Source of the DNA: CAMEON01 sp963643175
GTDB lineage: Bacteria; Bacillota; Clostridia; Oscillospirales; CAG-272
Direction: 5' to 3'
DNA: 64,000 nucleotides
NCBI GenBank assembly: GCA_963643175.1
Contig: CAVIJF010000004.1
Span: 1-64,000 of the forward strand
The position numbers were made by a program, and so were the translations under genes. This document shows, piece after piece, positions 59,301 through 64,000 of the stretch (the stretch's first letter is position 1; each line of letters opens with the position of its first letter). The notes beneath the pieces are model-generated. The model was not told the origin of the DNA and ran no database searches. It was given only the letters and a program-made list of their open reading frames with translations.

Positions 59301-62011
59301 CCACTGCCGCGTACAGCAAGGTGCAGCTGCGCCTGAGCGCCTACTACACCGTCAAGGTCGGCGTGGTGCTTGCCGGATTCAATTCGGTCGCCACCGTGAC
59401 CGATGCCGAAGGCAACCGGATTGCCGGGGCTGAGGTACTGGTCAATGGCGCGGTTGTGGGTGTCACCGACGAGAACGGCGAGCTGGTTCTGACCGCCACC
59501 GCTTCCATGGAAGGCAACACTTCCTTTACGGTTTCCGCCCGCAAGGGTGAGCTGATTTCCTTCACTACCTCCGTGGTGGTCAACGCGGTTGCAGGTCCTG
59601 CCGACGGCACGCCTGCGGCGCTCATGTCCCCTGTCGCCGCCGATGCGGCACACGAGAAGGTGTTCACGTGGATGGCGAATGCCGCCGTCGCCGCAAACCG
59701 CGCCGTCGTGCAGTATATGTCCGCGGAGCAGTATCTGGCGGGCGAGACCGCGTGGAACGAGGTAGTCGGCGACAGCCTGCTGCACGCCTTCCTGACCTCC
59801 AAGAATGCCGCCCTCCTGAACTCCGTCACGCTGACGGGTCTGGAAGCAGGCAAGTCCTATGTGTACCGCGTGGGCGACGGCACCGATGAGCACTGGTCTG
59901 CTGTCGGAACCTTCAAGACCCGCGGCAAGTCCTACGAGACGAACTTCTTCGTGGTGGGCGATACCCAGATGAACGGGAACCTGTCCGCCGACGCGGAGTC
60001 CATCGCCCTGCTCGCAGCCATCGCCGCCAACCTGCCTGCCGGCACCGAATTCGGCATCCAGACCGGCGACTACGTGGACAACGGCGGTAACTACGCAATG
60101 TGGGAAGAGATCCAGTATGTCTTTGGCGATAAGTTCAACGGCATCAACATGATCCACACCAACGGCAACCACGAGTATTACGGCGATGCCACCGGCTCCG
60201 CCGCCGATGTCCTGACCAATATGAAGGGACGCGGCTACTACTCGGTGGAGTACGGCGATGTGTACGTCGCGGTCATCAACTTCTACGCCGATTGGGATGC
60301 GGCGCTGGCATGGCTGATCGAGGACGCGCAGGCAAGCGATGCCGCGTGGAAGTTCCTGTCGATCCACCAGCCCCCCTACTACACCAACGAGGGCGGCGGA
60401 AGTGCCCGCTTCAATGACATTGTGCCCGCAGCGGTCGATGCCGCCGGAATCGATGTCGTGTTCTCCGGTCACGACCACTCCTACGCCCGCACACAGCCCA
60501 TGACCGGCGGTCAGGTGACGGCGGACGGCGCCGTGTACTACATCTGCGGCGACCTGGGCGAGAAGAGCCGCAACCTGAACTACGCTGCCGTGAACAACCC
60601 GGCGTTCAACTTCGCGTTTGTGTCGCAGGAGTACGGCGCCCTGTTCCTGGCGGTTAAGGCGGATAAGCATCAGCTGACTATCACCACCTACAATGTGAGC
60701 GACGACGGCACCGCGACCGTGCTGGATTCCTACACCCGCACGAACGAGACCTGCACCGACGGGCACCGCTATGAACTGGATGCGGAGTCCGGTAAGCTGA
60801 TCTGCACCAAGTGCGGTGTCCGGATCGCTCCGGAAGAGTATGCCGGTATGTACTGGGTTGGAGAGGAGCTGCACTGCTCCCTGTACGGCAATGCCGTCAA
60901 GGGCTGGTACTCCACCTCCACGACCACCCACTACTATTTCGACCCGACGACCGGTGCCGCCGTCAACGGTGCACAGACCATCGGCGGTGTCGGATACCGC
61001 TTTGTGGACTTCGTTCTGTTCGAGGGCACATGGGTGGAGTACGACAACGGCACGAGCCTTATCTGGGCTGGCGGCAAGCTTCACGGCGCCGGCTGGGATA
61101 CCATCGGCGGTAAGCTGTACTGCTTCTCGCGTTTCTCTCATAATGTCATTTACAAGGGAATCTCGCGAACCAATCTTACTACTGCACAGGTTTATGAATA
61201 CCATGAGTTTGATGAAAATGGCGTTCATATCCGCCAGCTGACGGACGGTCTGTACCACTTCACGGACGGCTACATCCGCTTCCTGAAGGACGGCGAGCCG
61301 TACGGATGCGGGCTGGTTCAGGATACCGACGGCAGTATCTACTTCATTGTCGGAGTCGGCTTTGCTCTCAAGGGCAGTCGGTACGTTCCTGCCAATATGA
61401 CCAACGGACTGGTCCCGAAGGCGGGCACCTACTTCTTTGATGACAACTATCGCCTTGTGCTTGAGACGCCCACCGAGCCTGTGACTGAACCCGTCACTGA
61501 ACCTGTCACGGAGCCTGTGACCGAAACAGTTACGGAGCCCGTGACCGAAACCGTTACGGAGTCTGTAACTGATCCCGTGACCGAGCCTGTCACCGAGCCG
61601 GAAACTGAGCCGGAAGGCGGACTCACATGGACGCAGGGACTCAGAGCTGATTACCTGTACCGTCAGGTTGTGACGTATACCGCGAGCGACAAGTATGCCT
61701 ACACGGTCGTGGATCTCGACCCGGATGCGGACTATGTTCTGTCGCTGGCGAAGTACGACCGGTACACTGAGGCAAGGGCACTCTTCCTTGATGCAGAGGG
61801 ACGTATTATCGGCTGGACGGTGCCCGTCTACGGCGGGCAGGAGGCGCATCTTCTGTCGATGGCGCACAACGGCACATCCAACGGCGCCGTCAAGATGATT
61901 ATCCGTGTGGCTTGCCTTGGCGGTCTCTATACCTCCGAGCAGGCGGATGACGCTTTTGAGAAGGTTTGTAACGAAACCACTCTGAAGGACGCCAACAAGG
62001 ACAACGAGTAA
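56321..62011 (+). CDS. Giant secreted phosphodiester glycosidase and metallophosphoesterase
   Basis: 1896 residues from ATG 56321, which starts a clean signal peptide (LVSILIAFSFVLGLVPASAFA). Domains in order: an NAGPA-type phosphodiester glycosidase (about 40-310; TNGDYF with Asp139, and YLDGGGSA with Asp266); Ig-like domains (310-500); a jelly-roll carbohydrate-binding-like domain (500-760); Ig-, cohesin-like and CarboxypepD_reg-like domains (760-1080); a purple-acid-phosphatase-type FN3 plus calcineurin-like catalytic domain (1090-1470; VGDTQ Asp1214, TGDYVD Asp1250, GNHEYY Asn1283-His1284, SGHDHS His1384 and His1386); choline/glucan-binding-like Trp/Tyr repeats (about 1505-1710); a TEPV repeat linker (1714-1766); and a final beta domain. 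NAGPA removes a sugar capping a phosphate; the second enzyme could then remove the phosphate. No C-terminal anchor is seen; the repeats may bind the wall. Confidence 0.82.
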   Translation: MKTRFARLVSILIAFSFVLGLVPASAFAASAVNGYVDTHSGKAKYVISSTDYALTKGVTETNIILNSATGNEQVMGYMLTIDFSANKDIKLKATYGDYYEGTDPSKWSVDKWSLINTSKQAADYEKATGENVIFATNGDYFNMQTGQPSGPLVMNGISWNKQKAANEPYFAILKDGTYAFRDAGTPLDDVAEAIAGPFFLVRDGKNVATGMAGTPYPVNSVGRKADGTIVFFLADGRQYPYSVGMTQSEQADFLIAQGVVEALYLDGGGSATFMTEREGDSTQQIRNSPSDGSERSISSGMLLVSTAASDGSFDHVVMTPNNIAYTPGSTVSFAYQPVDSAGNPATSDIPEGMVFGLDAASAALGTLSGDGTFVSNGSTGTVRVNLLNGTTVVGSTTVDIVEPTEIYFEALSANMDFGEADTLGFNVRANGRSLEYSGAEFVWTIASTLEGVADDAVGHMDGKNFVAGNATSTLRGTVTASYTKASGDVLTASISVEVGKMPVVAMDFEPNENGRLTGAHFHWGKPGYGEYTGNVPTVNAWTDGRYTDNPVQTELTAPFTFTGNWDSNVPASDIFCANGYTFYLWPNNSITTKNAGSVTTTTVAEGGQVRFGEYALEFNYDYASYDGTKNSNFYIRYCGKDPVNIDGTPTQLGVWVYADSRAHGYFLYADLEVWNGSDYSTKNFQLQHGDGSCAYIDWEGWMYCYADLSSIATYASAEHPIAIVPGCGLFWLSYQPGKPNGSGRYAGTLYFDNYRFVYGTDLDDLDNPVVDSISVNGTALSTDTVVTIDSASINLSALFHDVDGKNASGISPEMTTILIDGKEVKGDGDSASVTTRLELANGIHSVQVTVADGFGNTGTMLCYFLVEDAHAVTGTTLLLGETTVTMGLPYTLTAKTSGTVKSFNMTLLQVNSDFGQPTVTFAEGWDGEMIYTTTGFKRAKIQLNAHWVGEGDAPANANAAVLTFAVPTTLDPEIDFFTYQVTEVNSVNLAGEASTAAYSKVQLRLSAYYTVKVGVVLAGFNSVATVTDAEGNRIAGAEVLVNGAVVGVTDENGELVLTATASMEGNTSFTVSARKGELISFTTSVVVNAVAGPADGTPAALMSPVAADAAHEKVFTWMANAAVAANRAVVQYMSAEQYLAGETAWNEVVGDSLLHAFLTSKNAALLNSVTLTGLEAGKSYVYRVGDGTDEHWSAVGTFKTRGKSYETNFFVVGDTQMNGNLSADAESIALLAAIAANLPAGTEFGIQTGDYVDNGGNYAMWEEIQYVFGDKFNGINMIHTNGNHEYYGDATGSAADVLTNMKGRGYYSVEYGDVYVAVINFYADWDAALAWLIEDAQASDAAWKFLSIHQPPYYTNEGGGSARFNDIVPAAVDAAGIDVVFSGHDHSYARTQPMTGGQVTADGAVYYICGDLGEKSRNLNYAAVNNPAFNFAFVSQEYGALFLAVKADKHQLTITTYNVSDDGTATVLDSYTRTNETCTDGHRYELDAESGKLICTKCGVRIAPEEYAGMYWVGEELHCSLYGNAVKGWYSTSTTTHYYFDPTTGAAVNGAQTIGGVGYRFVDFVLFEGTWVEYDNGTSLIWAGGKLHGAGWDTIGGKLYCFSRFSHNVIYKGISRTNLTTAQVYEYHEFDENGVHIRQLTDGLYHFTDGYIRFLKDGEPYGCGLVQDTDGSIYFIVGVGFALKGSRYVPANMTNGLVPKAGTYFFDDNYRLVLETPTEPVTEPVTEPVTEPVTETVTEPVTETVTESVTDPVTEPVTEPETEPEGGLTWTQGLRADYLYRQVVTYTASDKYAYTVVDLDPDADYVLSLAKYDRYTEARALFLDAEGRIIGWTVPVYGGQEAHLLSMAHNGTSNGAVKMIIRVACLGGLYTSEQADDAFEKVCNETTLKDANKDNE
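61470..61618 (+). repeat. TEPV-type tandem coding repeat
   Basis: Twelve-base units encoding Thr-Glu-Pro-Val, with Thr-Glu-Thr-Val variants and varied third bases. It forms a rigid surface linker in the preceding protein and has no spacer structure, so it is not a CRISPR array. Confidence 0.85.
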
Positions 62012-62026
62012 TATCCGCACAGACCC

Positions 62027-62062
62027 GTGGGGCTGCCGCGCAAGCGGCAGCCCCACCTTTTC
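62027..62062 (+). terminator. Terminator after the giant secreted protein gene
   Basis: GTGGGGCTGCCGC and GCGGCAGCCCCAC form a perfect 13-base-pair stem with a GCAA loop, then CTTTTC. Confidence 0.92.
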
Positions 62063-62105
62063 ATGGAATCACAGAGCCAGACACCAAAAAAATTTTCAAA
62101 AGCCC

Positions 62106-62134
62106 TTGACAGAAGCGGCGCGATATGCTATAAT
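62106..62134 (+). promoter_or_regulatory. Promoter of the tRNA-Met/tRNA-Glu pair
   Basis: TTGACA at 62106-62111, a 17-base spacer, TATAAT at 62129-62134. Confidence 0.92.
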
Positions 62135-62169
62135 ATGCAAGCGTTGTCAAGACAGCGGCAAGTAGCCAT

Positions 62170-62246
62170 GGCGGAGTAGCTCAGTTGGCTAGAGCAACCG
62201 GTTCATACCCGGTAGGTCACAGGTTCAAGTCCGGTCTCCGCTACCA
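62170..62246 (+). tRNA. tRNA-Met (anticodon CAT, elongator type), CCA encoded
   Basis: 77 bases. Acceptor arms GGCGGAG and CTCCGCT with a G-T first pair, anticodon stem ACCGG/CCGGT around loop TTCATAC. It lacks the initiator features (mismatched 1-72 and three G-C pairs in the anticodon stem). The T stem ACAGG/CCGGT has an A-G mismatch in the middle, where CCTGT would be expected. Confidence 0.9.
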
Positions 62247-62310
62247 CACCGTGCAGGGCAGTGCCGTTCCGTATCCGAGCGGTGCTGCCTTTGTCCGTGA
62301 TATACGCTCC

Positions 62311-62386
62311 GGCCCGTTGGTCAAGAGGCCTAAGACACCGCCCTTTCACGGCGGTAACAGCAGTTCGAATCTGCTACGGGTCACCA
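62311..62386 (+). tRNA. tRNA-Glu (anticodon TTC), CCA encoded
   Basis: 76 bases. Acceptor arms GGCCCGT and ACGGGTC, anticodon stem CCGCC/GGCGG around CTTTCAC, T stem with loop TTCGAAT, and genomic CCA. It is 64 bases after tRNA-Met and very likely cotranscribed. Confidence 0.95.
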
Positions 62387-62393
62387 ATCAAAA

Positions 62394-62437
62394 CGAATCC
62401 GAACCGTTTCCGCATCCGGGAACGGTTCGGATTTTTT
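62394..62437 (+). terminator. Terminator after the tRNA pair
   Basis: CGAATCCGAACCGTTTCC pairs with GGGAACGGTTCGGATT around GCATCC and is followed by six T. Confidence 0.9.
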
Positions 62438-62497
62438 GCATTTTGGCAAAAAATCCGATGTGCTCAAAAATCCCACAGAAAACTTCCGGAAATGGGA

Positions 62498-62503
62498 TAT
62501 AAT
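62498..62503 (+). promoter_or_regulatory. -10 box of the oleate hydratase remnant
   Basis: TATAAT with no clear -35 box upstream. It suggests the remnant's original start signals survive. Confidence 0.45.
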
Positions 62504-62536
62504 ACAGGTATCAAATTCATTTGCAGGAGGTTTCCC

Positions 62537-62672
62537 ATGTACTACGCAGCAGGAACTTACGAAGCATTCGCGCATTGCGAAAAGCCGAGGGATGCAGACA
62601 AAAAATCCGCTTATATCATCGGTACCGGTCTTGCAGGGCTCACGGCAGCCTTCTACGCGACGGCGGCGTGTG
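62537..62672 (+). pseudogene. ohyA: Oleate hydratase remnant (N-terminal fragment)
   Basis: CAGGAGG lies 6 bases before ATG 62537. The frame gives MYYAAGTYEAFAHCEKPRDA, then DKKSAYIIGTGLAGLTAAFY, which matches the start of oleate hydratase (myosin-cross-reactive antigen family) including its FAD-binding Gly-x-Gly-x-x-Gly. After about 42 codons the sequence changes to repeat module C and the rest of the roughly 570-residue enzyme is missing. The gene has therefore been lost by a deletion that ends at the repeat. Translation, if any, would give a short nonfunctional peptide. Confidence 0.75.
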
Positions 62673-62755
62673 AGATGGTTCTCTCCCCCATGGCAGGGCA
62701 GAGCAGACAACCCCGGGGGCGGATAGCCCCTAGACCACCGGGACACCGCCCGAAA
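62656..62755 (+). repeat. Dispersed repeat copy 11 (module C) at the ohyA break
   Basis: GCGACGGCGGCGTGTGAGAT and GGTTCTCTCCCCCATGGCAG follow copy 3 at 5521 closely. A CCCCGGGGGCGGATAGCCCC piece comes next. The homology starts at or just inside the end of the oleate hydratase remnant. The HAD gene promoter begins 17 bases further on. Confidence 0.65.
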
Positions 62756-62771
62756 ATTTGCACCGCAAGGG

Positions 62772-62800
62772 TAGACAAGCCGCCCGATCTGTGCTATACT
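62772..62800 (+). promoter_or_regulatory. Promoter of the HAD-EamA pair
   Basis: TAGACA at 62772-62777, a 17-base spacer, TATACT at 62795-62800. Confidence 0.8.
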
Positions 62801-62845
62801 GTACGGGAAAAGACAATACTCCAAAAAACAGGAGATATATAACCC

Positions 62846-63511
62846 ATGCACTACATACAGATCCTGCGCGGATTCCGATGCTTTCTTTTCGATCTCGACG
62901 GCACACTGCTGGACTCCATGCCGCTCTGGGACAACGTTTACCTGCAAACGCTTGCCCGCTTCGGCAAACCCGTCCCGGAAGATTACCTTATGCACGTCAA
63001 CCACCTGAGCGTCCGTGACGGCGCTGTCTATACCGTGCAGGCATTGGGACTGGACGCAACGCCGGAGGAAATTATCGGCATCTGGGCTTCGCTGGGAACG
63101 GCGGCATACCGCGACAGTATCCTGCTCAAGCCGCACGCCGCCGACCTGCTCCGCCTGCTCCGGGCGGACGGCAAGACGCTCGGCATCGCAACGGCGCTCG
63201 GAAAAGGCTTTTTTGAATCCTGTCTGGAGCGGAACGGCGTGCTGTCGCTGTTTTCGGACTCCACCAGCGTGGAGGAGGTCGGCAGTGGTAAGGACAGCCC
63301 CGCCATTTACTTCCGGGCGTGCGAAAAGGCAGGCGCCGCACCGGGCGAAACCGTGGTATTTGAGGACAGCCTGATCGGCGCGACCAGCGCCAAGGCGGCA
63401 GGCTTTTTTGTGGTCGGCGTATATGACGCCTCCGCCGAGGCACAGCGTGCCGACATGATGCGCACCGCCGACCTGTACATTACGGATTACCGGGAGTTGC
63501 TGTATGACTGA
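62846..63511 (+). CDS. HAD-superfamily phosphatase (beta-phosphoglucomutase-like)
   Basis: A 221-residue HAD hydrolase. Motif I is FLFDLDGTLLDSMPLWDN with the nucleophile Asp and acid/base Asp, motif II is GIATALGK, motif III the Lys in VGSGKDSPAIYF, and motif IV is VFEDSLIGATSAKAAGF. The alpha-helical cap lies after motif I, typical of subfamily IA (beta-phosphoglucomutase/phosphatase group). The substrate is a small phosphorylated compound, not identifiable here. AGGAGA precedes the ATG. The EamA gene starts 8 bases inside its 3' end. Confidence 0.92.
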   Translation: MHYIQILRGFRCFLFDLDGTLLDSMPLWDNVYLQTLARFGKPVPEDYLMHVNHLSVRDGAVYTVQALGLDATPEEIIGIWASLGTAAYRDSILLKPHAADLLRLLRADGKTLGIATALGKGFFESCLERNGVLSLFSDSTSVEEVGSGKDSPAIYFRACEKAGAAPGETVVFEDSLIGATSAKAAGFFVVGVYDASAEAQRADMMRTADLYITDYRELLYD

Positions 63512-64000
63512 CCGCAAACGTGCCGCCCTCGCCCGGCTGATGCTGCTTGCCGGCGCGATTCTGTGGGGCAGCTCCTACTTCGTGCTGAAAAACACGCTGG
63601 ATGAGGTGCCGCTGTTCCGGCTGCTCTGCATCCGGTTCTTCTTCGCCGGACTGATCCTGCTTGCCGTTCGTGCGCCCCGCCTGCGCAGACTGAACCGCCG
63701 CTGTCTCGGTACCGGTGCGCTGACCGGACTGTTCCTTGCGCTGGCGTACATTTTTCAGACGATCGGGCTGACCCACACGACGCCCGGAACCAGCGCGTTC
63801 CTGACCACGGTGTACTGCATTCTCGTCCCGTTCTTCAGCTTCGCGTTCACGAAAAAGCGCCCCGACGGATACAACATCGTCGCGGCGGTCGCCTGCCTTG
63901 CGGGCATCGGGCTTATCAGTCTGGATACGGGACTGCGCTTCACGTTTTCCGGCGAAGGGCTGACGCTGATCGGCGGCGTGTTCTTTGCCCTGCAGATTGC
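63504..64000 (+). CDS. EamA/DMT-family transporter, cut by the window end
   Basis: The first 165 residues of a drug/metabolite transporter. ATG 63504 overlaps the HAD stop, so the pair is translationally coupled. Helices visible so far include LMLLAGAILWGSSYFVLKNT (the EamA start signature WGSSY), LCIRFFFAGLILLAV, GALTGLFLALAYIFQTIGL followed by TTPGTSAFLTTVYCILVPFFS, and VAAVACLAGIGLISL. The full protein would have about ten helices and near 300 residues. The substrate is unknown; the coupled phosphatase may dephosphorylate a compound that is then exported. Confidence 0.88.
   Translation, partial: MTDRKRAALARLMLLAGAILWGSSYFVLKNTLDEVPLFRLLCIRFFFAGLILLAVRAPRLRRLNRRCLGTGALTGLFLALAYIFQTIGLTHTTPGTSAFLTTVYCILVPFFSFAFTKKRPDGYNIVAAVACLAGIGLISLDTGLRFTFSGEGLTLIGGVFFALQI

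Noticed and set aside
61470..61618. Regular short repeats that could suggest a CRISPR or VNTR array
   Set aside because: The units are codons for Thr-Glu-Pro-Val with third-base variation inside a continuous frame, and there are no spacers.
56288..62056. A 1922-codon open frame antisense to the giant secreted protein gene
   Set aside because: It mirrors the sense gene, whose third-position GC bias keeps stops out of one antisense frame. It has no ribosome site, signal or recognisable domain; similar antisense frames lie over most long genes here.

Overview
The window reads as chromosomal DNA of a high-GC member of the Clostridia, most like an uncultured gut Oscillospirales/Ruminococcaceae genome. 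The evidence is textual: Gram-positive AGGAGG-type ribosome sites, sigma-A promoters with 16-18 base spacers (TTGACA or TTGCAA, then TATAAT), an HPr with both His15 and Ser46, the DUF177-rpmF pair, YmdB, DegV, DUF1836, BioY, a rimM-trmD pair, and secreted proteins with Thr/Glu-rich linkers. Coding density is high. I see no prophage, transposase, integrase, CRISPR array or rRNA. Family names are read by eye from motifs; no database search was possible.

Layout. 1-4.8 kb: MBL hydrolase, GluRS and GlnRS. 4.9-10.3 kb: a lipoprotein, tRNA-Ser, a secreted lipase-like protein, malic enzyme and a zinc-ribbon TM2 protein. 10.8-14.3 kb: amidase, YmdB and an alpha-galactosidase of foreign-looking composition. 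14.7-19.2 kb: an XRE helix-turn-helix fused to phosphoglucosamine mutase, a tRNA-dihydrouridine synthase, and a membrane protein overlapped by a degenerate response regulator. 19.6-25.1 kb: an ASRT-family (sensory rhodopsin transducer-like) protein, HxlR/cupin, and a MarR-ABC-ABC operon. 25.5-31.2 kb: DUF177-rpmF, a response regulator-kinase-VTT operon, BioY, and a DUF1836-GNAT pair. 31.4-38.7 kb: DegV, hemolysin III, an FAD dehydrogenase, a secreted phosphoesterase, GNAT and a radical SAM protein. 39-45.4 kb: argGH, a MATE pump behind a leader-peptide attenuator, and rsmD-coaD-DUF308. 45.6-53 kb: an MBL gene remnant, uvrC, ptsH, and a rimM-trmD-(O-antigen-ligase-like)-two membrane protein operon. 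53.4-62 kb: two large secreted proteins, a GH99-like enzyme and a 1896-residue phosphodiester glycosidase/phosphoesterase. 62.1-64 kb: tRNA-Met, tRNA-Glu, an oleate hydratase remnant, a HAD phosphatase and a truncated EamA transporter.

A family of GC-rich intergenic repeats links the window. It has two strong hairpins (A around GGGGCGAAGCCCC, B around CCCCTTCCCC/GGGGAAGGGG) joined by an A-rich spacer. It sits in about ten gaps, often just upstream of a promoter. A third module abuts gene remnants twice, so the family may take part in gene erosion.

The leads most worth following are the XRE-GlmM fusion with a palindrome over its own -35 box, the 14-residue leader peptide whose start codon lies in the loop of a terminator before the MATE gene, and the secreted locus at 53.4-62 kb. 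That locus joins an 'uncovering'-type phosphodiester glycosidase and a purple-acid-phosphatase-like domain in one chain, next to a GH99-like enzyme. Together they suggest digestion of phosphorylated, possibly mannose-type, glycans.
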